From: Ophioderma brevispina
Taxonomy: Eukaryota; Echinodermata; Ophiuroidea; Amphilepidida; Ophiodermatidae
NCBI GenBank assembly: GCA_023653785.1
Contig: JAMKCH010035060.1
Coordinates: 1 to 64,000 of the forward strand
Length of the DNA: 64,000 nucleotides
Direction of reading: 5' to 3'
Shown: positions 1-13,703 of the stretch, one piece after another
Position numbering within the stretch: the first letter of the stretch is position 1
How the letters are laid out: every line of letters begins with the position of its first letter
Program-made: the position numbers and the translations under genes
The notes under the pieces: model-generated
What the model was told of the DNA's origin: nothing
The model's input: only the letters and a program-made list of their open reading frames with translations
Database searches by the model: none

Positions 1-3000
1 GTAATTTGGCCAATCAGCGACCCGGTAAGCAAACGCTTAACGTGCATAGAAATATCGGTCGTATTTTATTGGTTACTCGACCGGGCTATATTATTGTAGG
101 TGTGGTGGCTGTGAAATCCCAAATTTTGACAATCGTCATTGCATGGTTTAACACATAAAAGCCAAATCTTGACGAAAAAATTCTGATTTTTTTATGTTGT
201 ATACAGCAATATAACAGTGTTCCAAAAAACTGCTCAAGCTGAACATTAAATTCCACGTAAGGGTTTTTTTCAAGTTTTTGTATGAATAAGGATGAGGACA
301 AGGTGTGGTGGGTAACAGAAACAGTCCATGACTGACCCATATCAGAGCCACCCTCCTACAATCAGTTATGGTTTGGGTCTGTATTGCTGTAATCTATTTT
401 GATCCGTTTTTGGGAGTTGCTATATTGAAGAGACTTTTTTGGTGAGTTTGTTATATTGCAAGAGGCCTTCATTTTATTAGTACCAAATTTCAGTTCACTA
501 GCAAATTGTGATTCTACAACATCGCAGTGATTATTGTTATATGCGTGCACAAATCGTAACTTTCAAATGCTCATCAGATTCTGACATTATTTCTCAATGG
601 ATTGGATTTACATGGCTTCTATTCAAACACGTTTAACTACACTGAAAAACCAGCACTTGATGCTCCTGATGGTTTCCTGAATCTGACCAATATACAAACA
701 TTTCAATAACTGCCAATTGGCTTATCCCTTTTAAACATTTTTGTCCATGCTTTTAATTTACCACAGAGTAGATCCTTTAGTATCTAACAACAAGTTTGCA
801 AAAATATTGGGGAAATAGAGTCATCAACAAGATTGCCTTACAAACTCTTGGCGACAAAAGAGTTGGCACCACCTTGTGAAAAATTTTGTCTTTTACACTT
901 GCACAATTGTCCATTTTTGAAGGTTTCAAATTGATTTTTTTGTTATAAGGCTTGAAGCTTTGCAATCCACCAAATATAAAAACCTCCCCCTTCCCCACCA
1001 ATCAAGTTGAGTGTTAGGTGCAATGTAACAGAATTTATGGTGTTCAAGTTTGTTTCAGGGCGAGAGGGGGACGATTTTACCGTATGGTAAGAAAAGTGTG
1101 CCAATTAATACTTTTGTCCAAGATTGTAAGCAGCACTTGGGGTCAGAATTTCATTTTACAAGAAGAAATTAATAATTTCTTATAGTACACCAAATGTATG
1201 GCTGTTGAAAGTACGTCTTATATGTGCAAAACTAAATACAAATAATATCAAGAGCAATCAATTTTAATGCTGATTTGGTGTACTGTTCGATGCCATGTGC
1301 AAATTTTAGCAAACTTCATTGCATGAAAATCTGTGTGGTGGAGACAGGGCAGCATTGGTGAGCATGTGTGGTGCAAACAGATAGAGCGCAGACTCATAAG
1401 ACACTGTGATAACCACTGTGTAAAGCACTTTATAATTCTGCATTATAATCATTTTATTGTACTACTGGCACAAGGCCCTCTAAGGCCTCTAAGTCAAGAT
1501 TTCTTTGTTTTTAGGACTTCTCAATTTTGCTCAGACAATAACTCCTTGCATGTCCCACTTTTATTTTAGAATGTGTTGCTTCTTCTAAATTGTTCCAAAA
1601 ATTAAGTGTTGTGAATTGCTTGCTGATAAGAACGAGGGGTTGGGCTCTCAATGGCAAAAATATATCCTTCATAAGGTCATGTTTATTAGGGGGGACCCAA
1701 GTTGGTTGCATGTGCATTTTTTAGGCAAACTACATGATTTTAAGGGTTGATGCTATAAACGTTTAACTGTACATTTTACCCATAGATAAGTACATAATTC
1801 TGAGAGCATATACTCTGCAGATTCAGAAAACAATACAATTGCCTTCACAACAGGAGGACTCATAAATTACAGGGTGTAAACAAGCAAAATCAGTAAGGAA
1901 AAGGTATTAAGTTTATGGGTGTCACCCCCTAAACATAAAGTGATGATACAATATTTTGGCACTGTGTAATATAATTAACAAAATTGCCCACCAAGCCAAG
2001 TACAACTTTTATCAGACAAATACTTTTACTACTTCCATTACACAGATACAGGGTGGTCCAAAATGAATGCGAGATTTTTTCTATTCTCCCTATATCGGCT
2101 GGTACTGAATAGCTCTTTTCATGATTGAAGATGTGTTACTAAAATGTAAAATCAGCAAAGCAATCCAATTGTGAAAGTTAGAAGAGAATTCTACAAAGCT
2201 TTTTTTGCGAAAATTTGCCTTTTTTATCAAAATGGAGCACAAGGGCACTTTTTCAATTGGGGGGGGGGGGTCGGCAACATTTTATTTGTTTTTCTAATTT
2301 TTTAGTTTACTGAAGTAAAGAGGTCAACAACCTAGACCTACCTATGATCTACATTTGACCTAATATCATGTTTTGTTTGTCCGAAGCACCCATTTGTAGC
2401 ATTGTGTTCCTCCTCCGCCACATATCCACCCGACTTTTTAACGCTTACCGAGTTAACAGTACTTAGTACAAGAACTAAAATCATATTTTTTGATTCAGAA
2501 ATTGGAAGGCCAATGTCCAAGGAAAAAACTATACCAAACACTCTGTCTCATATAAAATTAACAAACTACAAGCGTGTAAACAAGTTTGGGAACTAAGATG
2601 CAACAACATCCATCCCCCCTTTTTAGTTCCCAACTAAAAAGACACATGGACCATAAGGGTATTTTTATGACCAATTCTAAGATGAAACCCAGATATTATC
2701 GAAAGTATATTATTGTTTATTCTAAAAAGGTCTCAAAAAGGCAAGAATCATGTAAGACTTGTCTCTGAATATAGATGTAAAAAACCAGACTGTTTCACCT
2801 GAAATTGTGCCTCACCCTCACGTGAATGAAAATAGCTATTTGGAAAAAAAATCAATCAAGAATCCTGATTTTTTGCAAGCGGGAGAGCTCTGAAAAAGGA
2901 TCATTAGGTATGTGTCCTCCTATAGATCAAAGCCAAAAAAACAGGTCATTGGCCATCTCGCCAATGTGCAAAACGAATGCCGCAGGATGAGGTTGTTGTT

Positions 3001-3481
3001 TTTAGAATAATGGTTGTCAAATGTAGAGTAACGTCCAGGTTTTTTTTATATATCCCCCAAATCATAATTTAATTATCAATTCCTAAATTTCACAACATAT
3101 AAATTTTAAAGTAAAATCAGACTAACCTGAGTTGTTCTTGGTACTTTTTATGTAGTACACATGCATATGTTACCATTGCAATACTATAATTGAACCTTCC
3201 CCCAACAGAATTGGGAAGAATAAGCTCAGACACCGTCCTTAGGCATGGCTACTATGGCCTCCTTGTTACAAAAAACACAAATATGTACGATTTAATAATT
3301 TTGTTCACTATTGTCTTGTGCTTCTATCTTGCTACCAATGGTTAAAAACCATAAAACCATTAAGGAGATGAATATGAGAACAGGCGGGTTTCCGAATCCA
3401 TGGCTGTCTTGCCCCTCATAAGATCAGAATGTATAACTTTGCAAATTTAATCGGTATCAAATGTTTTACGACAAGCACCCA
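1..3481. other. AT-rich sequence, no supported gene
   Basis: Apart from the mariner-like end at 2047 and a G run near 2260, nothing is recognisable. Short open frames on both strands lack splice context and protein-like sequence; the best of them (2338-2541, minus) is discussed among rejected items. Confidence 0.6.
2047..2075 (+). mobile_element. solitary mariner-type end
   Basis: TACAGGGTGGTCCAAAATGA resembles a mariner terminus after TA. No inverted partner is found within the next few kilobases, so only an end survives. Confidence 0.35.
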
Positions 3482-3852
3482 GCAGGCTTCGAATTAACCC
3501 AGGATGGCCACAGGCACAGTGTGGCATGTAGCTTTCTCTATGTGCAATAGTAACTTTGTATCTTGCAATGCACGTGTGTCATGTAAATTTCAACTTTGTG
3601 AATCCATAAAATGCAATTTTAGCTTTTCATAGGAAGTCATTGAATGCTGAAATGATAAAATTTGATGCCAACTGTCAAAGTCTAAACGTACCAGAGTCCG
3701 ATATGAATAAAGGGTTAGCATAGCAAAGCACCATCACCAATCAGTTTAACATATAGCTGTGCATGTAAACTTTTCTACATTGTGCAGTGTAAATTTTTGA
3801 AGTTACATGCACTGGTGCATGGTAATTCTAAAATTGTAATTCGAAGCCTGCC
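3482..3852. mobile_element. MITE with GCAGGCTTCGAATTA ends
   Basis: 371 bases with perfect 15-base inverted ends GCAGGCTTCGAATTA (3482-3496, 3838-3852). Both arms carry GTGCA/TGCAC-rich words (GGCATGTAGC, TACATGCACTGG). CACCC lies beside each end and may be a target duplication. No coding content. Confidence 0.7.
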
Positions 3853-5300
3853 ACCCCGGTTTATACCATACCAACCATTTGTTAGTTATTTTAACTTAGA
3901 TGACACCACATGACCTTGGACTGAACCATTCAAAAGTTGCAACACTGAATGTTGACCACACTCACCAATTTGAGTAATTTTTGTCTACTCTACCTTAGTT
4001 AACAAGTTCCAGTTCATCCTGGGTAAAACCCTTACCCAGTGCTCCGATTTTTTGAAACTGGTGTCAAATTGTTCATCTTGCCCTTATTTTTACAATGCCT
4101 TGGATTTGTAGTTATTAATTTTGTATGGCAAATGTAACAATGGTGTACATGTTCTAAGGGTCACCAAATTGAAAACTTGACCTCAAAATTGTATACAGAC
4201 CAGTTCAACCAAAGAATTAACATAGATTTTTTTACTTCCGTCTAACCAGAGCAATAATTTTACACCAGTTTTCAACAAAATTCTGAGCAATGGATAATTT
4301 GTGCCCCAGAAGGGACCTTGACCAAAGGGCGTAGCCATTCACTAAGGGTCAGACCCTAGACAAACTAATACTTTTTAATCCTTACTAATGAGACATACAT
4401 TGGTTTACATTTACAACAATTGACTTGATTTAAACTATCCCTGTTATCTATGTTACCACCACCCCTTGTTTTACATAGTTCCACCTTTCCCAGAGGTTGA
4501 ACCAATATTCTGATTTCACGCACTCTCAAAACTATAGAAAAACATCTTAAATCTTCCCTCCCCAACTGTTGAATAAGATTCCTTTTATAACTTTAAGTTT
4601 TTGCAGTGACTACCAAAGATTTTTACGTGTATTGTTTTTTGTTGTCTTTGTTTTGAATGTTTTTGTCTTTGTGTTATTGACACAAAAGGAGAGCCAAACA
4701 CATAGATATTAGGATATCCATTAATTGCTTTGGATTCCCTTGAAGAAAGCCAGTGAGAAAACAAATAGCATAAAGTGGTTCATACTTTTACTACTAGGAA
4801 AGCTCCAAATCAATATTCACAGCTTTTTGAAAGCCTCATTTATTATGACAAAACAAACACCCTTTTTGAAAACTAATTTGGAGTATTTATTCCACTAACT
4901 ACCACACTCCTGTGTAACATTGTGAAATTTCATTGGCTGGGCCAATGTGATTTTTCATAAAAGTCTAAGTTTATTAACATTGTTGCTTTAATGATTGGGA
5001 AAAGTCATATCGAGTGAGAGCGCTACAACATACAAATTATGACCCTTTGTAGGCATTTATGTGCAAGATTCCTGCAATGGATTTTTCTTGATTTTGTCTG
5101 ATTTTTTGTGCAGGAATGCTCCTTGGCATGTCCCCCTACTTATATCAGTTGTCAAAATTGTGTCGCCATTGCCTTAAATTGCAAACAAGAGATTTGGAGG
5201 CAATCTACCCAGATATGTGTCATAATATAATTTCCTCTAGATTAGACACTCAATAGATCCTCTTACACCCTGTGGGTATTTGGCTACAGAAACTATCTTC
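3853..5300. other. AT-rich sequence, nothing seen
   Basis: No repeats with recognisable ends and no protein-like frame. The only open frame (4365-4565, minus) looks fortuitous. Confidence 0.6.
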
Positions 5301-6097
5301 AAGGTCCATGGACACTGCTTGAGTGCATTTCTGTTCTTAATTTTTTTTCTCTACATTTTCGTACCTCAAACATTATCCTGATCATATCGAAAACAGATTT
5401 TTAAAGTGAACATCGGGAAATGTGGAATTTCAAGGATACTATATCTGACAGGGCCTTCTCCTGTGTTTTCGCGAACGCGTATCAAGATGGCACTGGAGTT
5501 GGATTTGACCCTGTTATTGACCGTCAGAGTAACAATTGTAAAAACAAAGCTCACATGTGGGCTAACCGCAAAAACCGCAAAGGCACACTCCAGATATCTC
5601 TCCCTCTCCTTGTCGATTTCTTTGTCTGGAAACTTGAATAAAGCTATTATTTCTGATTCTCCTTGTGCGGTACGTCGCCGCTGGTGCACCCCTCGACAAT
5701 ACAAGCACATTATTATCGTAATTTTAAGGCTCCAAATCAATAAAAATTGCTATATGATACAACACGAACGACGTAGAGTCAACTGTGTACTGGGCCACGC
5801 GAACGTTCGTTCCACGATGACGATCATGACGCTTTACGCGTATCGCGTACTTTGTTTTACTCTCGGCGTCACTTCCGGGTCACGCTTCCAGCGCGATAAT
5901 CACGTTTCGTTTGGAATTTCCTTTGAAAGCTTGTCCAAAACACATGATATTTTGCCCAATTTTTTAATCAATATACGGTTCTCAATACTTTACTGCTCAT
6001 GCAGATTTTACATTGATACAATACATACTATTAATGAAACCATTTTTTTGAAATGGTGGTATTAATTATGTTTAAAGAAAGCATGTCCATTGACCTT
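5301..6097. mobile_element. possible element with AAGGTCCATGGACA ends and CpG-rich core
   Basis: The left end AAGGTCCATGGACACTGCTT and the inverse of the right end, AAGGTCAATGGACATGC, are inverted, with TTCAA/TTAAA at the edges, resembling the TTAAAGGTCCATG end of the 39401 MITE. The core (5440-5900) is CpG-rich and holds AAGATGGC, ACTTCCGG and CGCG words that also occur in promoters. A 219-codon plus frame (5406-6065) and a 124-codon minus frame overlap here; neither resembles a known protein and I treat them as chance frames. Confidence 0.5.
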
Positions 6098-6233
6098 AAA
6101 GAGAGAAAAAGTGTGATTTGTGACTTTCTTATATTTCAATATAAAACATAAAGGCCCCCCCCCTGAATTTTCGTATTTGCTTCCTAAGATACGAAATTAG
6201 AAATTTCACAATTTGTCACCAAAGAAACATTTC

Positions 6234-7523
6234 CCCAGCTATCCAAATGACGTTGTGACAACGTTAAAAACTTTTTAAAATTGGTCACTTGACGTCATTG
6301 TTAACACGTTAAAACATGTGAAGTGTAGACACCTTTTTCACGTTTTTATAAGACGTTATGAAAACGATTTGAGAACGTTATCAAACGTTCTTAAAACGTA
6401 AGAACATTTAAAAACGTTTCTAAAACTTAATGAGAACATGCAACATTTGATTAATTGCCTAATAAAACGCTAATAATTAGAGAAAAAAATTGTAATCGGT
6501 ACTATAGCTGATCTGTATTTGCAGGAATCTACCTCAAGCATATGAACACAAGTTGGTTTGACAGACACAAATTACTCACTTACCTTTACTGGGAATTGAA
6601 CCTGGGACCCTTCACGTGAAACCACATACGTACCCACTACACCAGCTAGACGAGTCACAATTTAAGGGTAATTTAGATTTATATAGGCTCGAAGTGTATC
6701 AGAAGAGTGTATCTTTTTCAAAGTGAGTGAGCTATTAAGTGACCCTTTTCATTAACCACTCGAAATTTAGACACCATCTGTGCTGACAGAATTAAAGACA
6801 CGTTGATAATAATCCAAAATAAAGGCAAAATATAATAACAAAAATAATAATACTAATAAAAATAACAATACTAACATAGCTCTCTTCCGCGCCCGCTACA
6901 CACGCAAGTCTTAATGCGCAATCTTCACCAACACGACCAAAAAGCGCCTGTTCATGGGCGGAGTGCGTTGGCCAATGCGTATACACGGAGGACTCGACGC
7001 AAATAAGGAAAAAGCCCGCGAAACAGACCATAAGGGCAGCGGAAGAATAAGCCAGCGCGCCTGCTCCCGTTAGTTTAGAATATGATTTATTCCGTTACAT
7101 AGAATAATGGGGGTAACTCTTCCGCTGCCTTTAGACAGATTCAAAATAAATAACTCTGGGAAAGAAATATAATTACATCTAGAATGTCATAACTTAACTT
7201 CTAAACCGGCTGCAAAACCAATTTCTGTAATTGGAATGTTTTAATATAAGAACGTTTATGGACACGTTGTGCGCACGGTTCTGCATATTAGTCGTCGAAA
7301 CGTCTACAAAACGTTTCCAAAGACCACATCATCCAGTAAACATAGTTCACATGTTTTCAACACGTTTTAAAAAAAAAAGACTTTTTTAAGTGTCACGTAA
7401 TTATTACGTGTGACGGTTGGTTGAACTTCAAACGTTGTTAAAACGTGTTCTCAACGTTTTTGACCGGTTTGACCACTTTGTAACATTTGCAAACGTCAAG
7501 AAAATGTTATGGTTTTACCTGGG
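6234..7523. mobile_element. AACGTT-rich TIR element
   Basis: Ends CCCAGCTA and the inverse CCCAGGTA. Both arms (6234-6430 and 7240-7523) are packed with AACGTT, GACGTT and AACGTG words in inverted arrangement, including AACACGTTTTAA-like stretches. The interior is unrelated DNA: a tRNA-like segment at 6582-6655 and a CpG-rich block at 6880-7060. Superfamily unknown to me. Confidence 0.6.
6582..6655 (-). ncRNA. tRNA-like segment, probably a SINE remnant
   Basis: On the minus strand it reads TAGCTGGTGTAGTGGGTACG (A-box-like), about 30 bases, then TCCCAGGTTCAATTCCCAG (B-box-like). Spacing and words match tRNA-derived RNA polymerase III promoters. The acceptor and anticodon arms do not pair convincingly, so a functional tRNA is unlikely; a tRNA-derived SINE head inside the AACGTT element is the best reading. 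Confidence 0.45.
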
Positions 7524-8879
7524 TCCCTCAGGTTACTATCCTTTCAGACGGGGATATTTGTGATGGAGAAGCTTTACATCAGGACAAAAATCAGAATTTT
7601 CCACAATATTTTAAGGGACACACCTGTTAGTTGAAATATCTCTTTGCAACCTTTAAATTGCTCTAAAATAAAAGAGACAATTTGCATGGGGTCAAACACC
7701 CTCTGTGAGTTTAACAAACACTTTCTTATTGGCAGAGCATTACGTAAGACAAGATTTAGACAATGGAGTATGTCATATCTTCCTCCTAGGGTGAATGGTT
7801 GGATATACTCATTGCAAAGATTGTTCAACACATTGCCGAATTCCTTTTATCACAGTAGTAGGGGAATTGTTTGACTCCCACAGCATTTGTCGTTTTGTTC
7901 TAGTGTTTGCAAATTTTTCCGGATGGCTGATAGAGTTTGCTGTAAAAAAAAGCATGTCCATGAAAATATTTAGCTCAAACAAAATTATAAAGTAATGTAT
8001 GTTTAATTATCTTGTTAAATTATCTTGATAAAGTAATACATGTGGTGTTATTGCTGGAGGGCCATTATGTTATTGAGTTGTATGACAGGCAGTCTATAGC
8101 AAAACTTCTCTTTGGAGAGCCTTTACAAATCTGTAAAATTTGCATAGATATTCATAATGGTTGTCCATATACCCATACTAAAGTGGCATCATTACCATAA
8201 AATGTAGGCCTATATAATTCCCAATGTCATAATAAGTGAATAGCCAAAAAGCCAATTTCCCCAACCCTTACATAATGTGCGCCCATGCAAGCACTAAGTG
8301 CACAGGATTGCCAATCCAGCCCCCCCCATTTTCAAAGAAAAATGCAGGAACAAGCATACATGCGGGTCTAGGCCCAGGTGGTAATTTTGCACTATTTCTA
8401 GGTTATGTACTCCATCTCCAGAGGAACCTTCTGTTGTGTTGCTATTTTGAGATTGGAGAGGATTGTGAGACAACTATTTTTTGTAATTTCCATTAGCAGT
8501 GGTTGCCTTTGATGCCTTGTTTTGAAGTTGGGCTTGCCAGTGAGTTGAAAATTTGAGCTTGCCAGTGAGTTGAAAACAAACAACTTTGGACCTATCAAAT
8601 GAATGCAAAAGGGGTGCTGTTTGAATTGTTTAAGGAACAAATTTATAAATGGAAACTATTTAAATTTATTGCACAAAAAATTTAAAAGCAGACTGAGGCT
8701 TACTTGATGAATATATGATCTTAAAATATTATTTATTGGATTTTCTGATATATTTTCTCCCTAGTTCTAGTCCCTCCCTGGGTAAAGCTGCCCCTCTTTT
8801 TGAGTAAAATCTTCATTAAGGGGGATGGCTTATACCCGAGTGGCTATGGTATCTACATACATATTTCAGATCACAAGAA
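7524..8879. other. AT-rich sequence, no supported gene
   Basis: Overlapping short frames on both strands at 7574-7995 and 8236-8640 have no recognisable motif. A 25-base direct duplication containing GCTTGCCAGTGAGTTGAAAA occurs at 8532 and 8557. Confidence 0.55.
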
Positions 8880-9660
8880 ATTTTTCTAACTAAATCTACC
8901 CATGGTTGCTTTTCAAATACGGCCTCGACCGCACAAAAAAGACATACGATCTTGTTTTCATAAATCATGATCAAAAAATATGAACACAGGAACTTTTGGG
9001 AATTGCATATGAAAGGACTGACATCAGCCATTGTTCATTGCACTACTGTCAATAATTGACACAGGGTCAATGTATACAAATGTCTGACCTTGTGCTTGGA
9101 TTTCTGCGAAATAATACTTTGTCAATTGATAAAGGGTTCCAATGGGCATCACTAAATTTAAGCTTCATTGAAATGCATGGAAGTATATGACAAGATAACA
9201 TGAACATTCTGTTACATAATAGTCTATGACTCAAATATTAGTATTATGCAAAAAAGGATTGGTCTCTGCTTGAAAGACTGCATGGTTGAATTCACGGGTT
9301 GAATTTTAAGTAGGCCTCACCCTACAAAGAAAGACCTTGGTACTTCTTTATCAGTTTCCATACATTCATGATCAAAAGTAAACACAGAATGAATTGGATT
9401 AATATGAAAGGATTGATGTCAGCCATTGTTCACTGTACCTACTGTCAATAATTAACACAGTTTTTAATGTATACAAATGTCTGACCTTGTGTGATTTCTG
9501 CAAAATATATACTTTGGCGATTGATAAAGGGTTCAATGGGCACCATAAATTTAAGCTTGAATAAAAATATTTTATGATTAAGATTACATGAGCATTCTTT
9601 GACACTGCAGTATATGACTAAATTATTAGTATTAAACAACGTGTGTGTCACTCTATCACA
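8880..9660. repeat. ~395-bp tandem duplication
   Basis: Two diverged copies in direct orientation share ATATGAAAGGAnTGAnnTCA, GTCAATAATT, TGTATACAAATGTCTGACCT and TGATAAAGGGTTC. The offset is 395 bases (for example 9006 versus 9401). Open frames on the minus strand cover both and are shadows. Confidence 0.85.
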
Positions 9661-9959
9661 AAGTACTTTGGGGCAAAGGGACATGAGAAGATTTTCTGAG
9701 AATATGAATTCTCTCAATTTGATATTGTAGGACACATACCAACATTTCAGAGGTTTCTTAGACGAACAAGTAGAAAAAAACAAAACAAGGTTTGAACTTG
9801 CCTGCTGTCCTATTCGGCCCTATAAAGAAGTATGCTGTGCATGACAAGAAATACTAAATCATATTTTTGTGGGCCGCCAGCTATAGCTGGAGGAACACTT
9901 TACAATCCGTTGTGCATGTATATGTGTGTCACTAAAATGTTAATTTTTTTTTTTAAATT

Positions 9960-10560
9960 GCGTTTTTTTTTTCAAATTGACCTCAATTGAAAAGTTGAAG
10001 TTCACTTGGAACCAAACTTATGTCATAGGTGCACCATGGGATCCCTCATATGTTGATGAGGTCAAAGGATATGTGCCAAGGTCAAAGGTCATGCGAGGTC
10101 AAGTTGAAAAATAGGCTAAAAATGTAAAATTGACCTCAATTGAAAAGTTGAGGTTCAATTGGAACCAAGACTTCAATTATAACACTAGATGGCGAACGCC
10201 AGCGCAAAAGCCGTAACCATCTTTTGCCGCAGTGCGTACTTATTTCCATAGCGTGGTGTACCAATTTATTCATATATTCCAGGATTTCCATAATCTGGTG
10301 TACCAATTTATTCATATATTCATGCATTTGCATAAAACGATGTACCGTTTCCAGACCAACAGGTTACGGCGCATGCGTGTGCGAGTTTCGAATGGATGGC
10401 CGTAATGAATATTTATAATTTTCAAAACATGGTTACGATGGCCGCCTATTCTTCAACGTGGGGGTATGGCATCTCCCTTTATTAATATCTATGATTGGAA
10501 CCAAACTTGTGCCATGTGCCAAGATCAAAGGTCATGGAGTGGCCCACAGCTTATATTCTT
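9960..10560. repeat. AGGTCA-rich repeat interrupted by an insertion
   Basis: ATTGACCTCAATTGAAAAGTTGA followed by TTGGAACCA occurs near 9978 and 10131, and the TTGGAACCAAACTT...AAGGTCA continuation recurs near 10495. Between 10168 and 10493 an unrelated CpG-bearing segment starting near CACTAGATGGCG breaks the array. AAGGTCAAAGGTCA near 10078 is a perfect DR1 of AGGTCA. Confidence 0.65.
10246..10345. repeat. 40-bp tandem repeat
   Basis: TGGTGTACCAATTTATTCAT plus ATATTC repeats twice with a third partial GATGTACC copy, 40 bases apart. It makes the overlapping open frames at 10136-10418. Confidence 0.85.
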
Positions 10561-11317
10561 TGAATATAGCGAGCGCGAAAGCCGAGAACTGCGAAATTCT
10601 AGTTATTTTTTAAATTAAAACATTGTGTTTATTCACTTTAGGTGCCACTTAAATAAATTGGTAGGCATTCTAAATATGCAAAAGCAAAAAAAAAAACCCA
10701 AACAAACAAACAAAATGGGGGTGCATTTTTCTATTGTTAAAAATTAAATGTATATCTAAATGGGCCTCACATTTACTGGTTCATGAAATCAACTGATGAT
10801 TTCACAACACTGCAAATGTCTTAATATTGATAGCACATTGATATTACTTTTTTCACAGCACTTAAAAAGACATAGCACATTGTTATTACTTCTATTACAG
10901 CACTGGAAAAGTATAGTACTTCGTTATTACTTCCTTTACAACACTGTAACACACTTTAATAGCAGATGGTTTTTCAAATACTGTGCAATACAGAAGCCAG
11001 TTTTATGAAAGTATTCAAATTATGATGGTGATGTATTAATGAAGAATTATGATTACAAAGTGCTTCATGGGTCATTTGGTGACCGTATCAACAGTGCAAT
11101 GTCAAATCTGAATAGGACACCCTGTGAATGTTTATATTTGGGATTACCTCAGCACTCAAAATGTACTGCATAAATAATTACCAATACTGAAACTTGAATA
11201 TTTACCAAATAAGAAAGAAAGAAAAAAAAGTGACACAAAGCACCTACTAAATAACTGACCATCAGAATTTTGCAGGTACGCATGATAACAAAAATGTTTC
11301 GAATTGATTATAATTAC

Positions 11318-11525
11318 TGGTTTTCTGGGGGCATTGGTTTTAGTATGGTTTAAAGTTGTTGGTTGATTTTGAGGTGGTGGTTGTTGATTTTGAGTTGTAG
11401 TTGTGATTTCTCTCGCATTTTTTGATTCTTTCAAGTGAATTTGATATATTCCACAGGGCAAAACATCACCAGCTACTTCATATAAAACCTTGAAATAAAC
11501 ACCAAATGGAATGAATATAGCATAC
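11318..11525 (-). CDS. probable stalk exon of the TNFR-like gene (partial)
   Basis: Minus-strand exon of 208 bases. Its acceptor CTGCAG (11526-11531) joins in phase with the phase-2 donor of exon 16240-16418, completing a glycine (CKPG-YAIF). It reads open for 69 codons to the donor CCA/GTAATT at 11317. The first half is mixed hydrophobic with one cysteine (VLPCGIYQIH); the second half is rich in Thr, Pro, Gln and Asn (EITTTTQNQQPPPQNQP), as expected of an extracellular stalk between cysteine-rich repeats and membrane. Caution: the sequence CAG/GTATGC at the start is also a good splice donor, and a second acceptor (TTTCAAG) lies 40 bases further in, so the 5' boundary is uncertain. No membrane segment was found downstream. 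Confidence 0.45.
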
Positions 11526-13703
11526 CTGCAGATGTCAGAAACTGTTCTAATCAACATTTTTTCTGTTTTAATAATAAAAAGAACTGGATGAATACCCTAT
11601 CTCCCTAAGTATAATAATATATATTTTAATCTTTCAGTAATAACATGCACAGAACCCATGGAGATTTGGAAGGAAAAAAAATGGGCAGTTCAGACACCGG
11701 GGTGGATGTCTTTTTATTGAACTACCTGAGATTAAAAGGGAATAGGAAACACACACAAACACACCATTTCACATAGCTAGGTTGTGCTCAGCCTGATTTT
11801 GCTCCAGCGAGTAAAATCATAGTTACGGCCCATTTTATGGCAAAGGGTAACTCGAGTTACACCTTTTGCCTTTAAAGGGCTTGATCCTGCAAAAAGAATG
11901 CATTATGGGATAATATTTTTGTAAAATGTTTTTGCTTACTTAGGCCAACATTTTTAAAAATTGAAAAAATTATCACATTAATGCAATGGTTTTGCCGGGT
12001 GGTTTGGTGTCCCTTTCAGCAAAAGGGCGTAATCAAAGTTACCGCCCTTTTGCCATACAGGCGTGTACCTTGCACAATGACCTGCCACAAGAGCCTGCAC
12101 AAAATGTTTTGCTGATTTATGGGCATGCAAACATTGAACCTCATTAATAAATTTGTGATGCAACTTTGATCCACCCACGTTAGGACTCTTACCGAAGCAC
12201 AATAAATGATAAATATTTAAAACACCTTGAGTGAATAGGGAGCGTCATATCCCTTTAGTATATTAGTCCCCGGAATATACTAAATAAAATCTAGTCACAA
12301 ACACAGTGTGAGTCATATTACAAACCCTACATCAGGAAAAAAAATTTCTTCAAACATTATTAAACATTATTTTGCTTGAATGTTTGCTTGGGTTGTTTAC
12401 AAGGAATTAAAAGGTTATCCGAATATTTTTATTTGGTGCCTTTCGGACTTGATCTCAGAAACTATGTCAATTTTGCGGAGAGACCTTTAAAATTCTGTTT
12501 GACCTATTTAGCCATACAGTGAAAAGAGACTGACAATGACGTATATACATAACACATTATAGCAAAGACATTCACACATGCAATTTCAGCTGGTATCGAT
12601 TTTCTTCTCGGACAAAAACGTTTATTGAATAAAAAAAAATGGTTCTGTTGTGTACTTTATAAGTAAAATATCTTGAACAATATTTAAATTACCATTGTTC
12701 AATCATTAAAGAGTCAGTTATTGAAAATTACTCATATCAATGACTCAGTTCATGAACATAATGAAAACTGCTCAGAGATTTTGTTTTAATACTTCTAGGG
12801 AATTTGTTGACACAAATGCAGTATACCCAGCGTCAATAAATTGCGAGAAAACTAGCTGAGTTTTCTGTAAATAAATTGGAATTAAAATTAAAATTCATAT
12901 GCACGTTTTTTCCAGCAGAATACAAAAAACCTTTTCTGAAATCTTGCTGAACAAAGTAAAATTTAGTCTTACACAGCTATCTTGACTCTATTCGGGAAGG
13001 AAATGGAAATTGAACATTTTTTCACTCAGCAATTCTTTTGTATTACGGGATCTTATTTTTAAATCTTCAATTCTCCACCTAAAGTTACAATAATTGGGTT
13101 GTTAAAGGTTTTACCAAATCATGATGAAGGCCATGTTACTCTATGTAATCTATGCATCTGGGTTTGGCTCAAAATAGCCACCACAACAGAATTTTTAAGT
13201 TCAGCAAATAGGCATAACTTCTCCTCCAAAGTCCAAATGACACCAAATAATGTTTCTGAAAGTTTTTATCCCCCTCTTTATAACCAATAACAAACCAATT
13301 TAAGAAAAAGTAATTCTTAAACTATTTTAATTATTTTTTATTTGAATGTAGGGTTTTTTCACTCACACTGTACACAGAAACAAGGAACATGGTCAACAAC
13401 AAAATATATATGAAAGCAAAACAAAAATCAGAGAAGTATCAAATCTTTTTGTTATTGAATGGACGGTCAAAAAATTTTATTTACCAAACATAATGAATAT
13501 ATCGTCGGCTTCAGGCACATTACTGATCTATCTCACCAAAATAGGGTGTTTTGAGAGGAAATCGCAATGAAAAACTTCCCTTTGTAATAAGCTCGAAACA
13601 TACGGATATGTCATTTACTACAGTAAAAGGAAATATCATCACGAAAACACTTCAGAGTTTTAATTCAGTGAAAAATAAATGCTGGTTTCTAGCCCACACT
13701 GTT
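11526..13703. other. intron-like AT-rich sequence of the TNFR-like gene
   Basis: Lies between exons 11318-11525 and 16240-16418. No coding signal was found in this part. Confidence 0.5.

Noticed and set aside
2338..2541. Minus-strand frame followed by a strong donor (AG/GTAGGT)
   Set aside because: The protein sequence is not recognisable and the acceptor candidate gives a stop in the phase needed to continue the TNFR-like gene.
5440..5900. Possible CpG-island promoter with AAGATGGC and ACTTCCGG words
   Set aside because: The block is inside element 5301-6097 and no first exon could be tied to it.
5406..6065. 219-codon plus-strand frame, the longest in the window
   Set aside because: It lies inside a probable TIR element, shows no domain or hydrophobic pattern, and a 124-codon frame overlaps it on the other strand; GC-rich DNA lowers stop frequency here.
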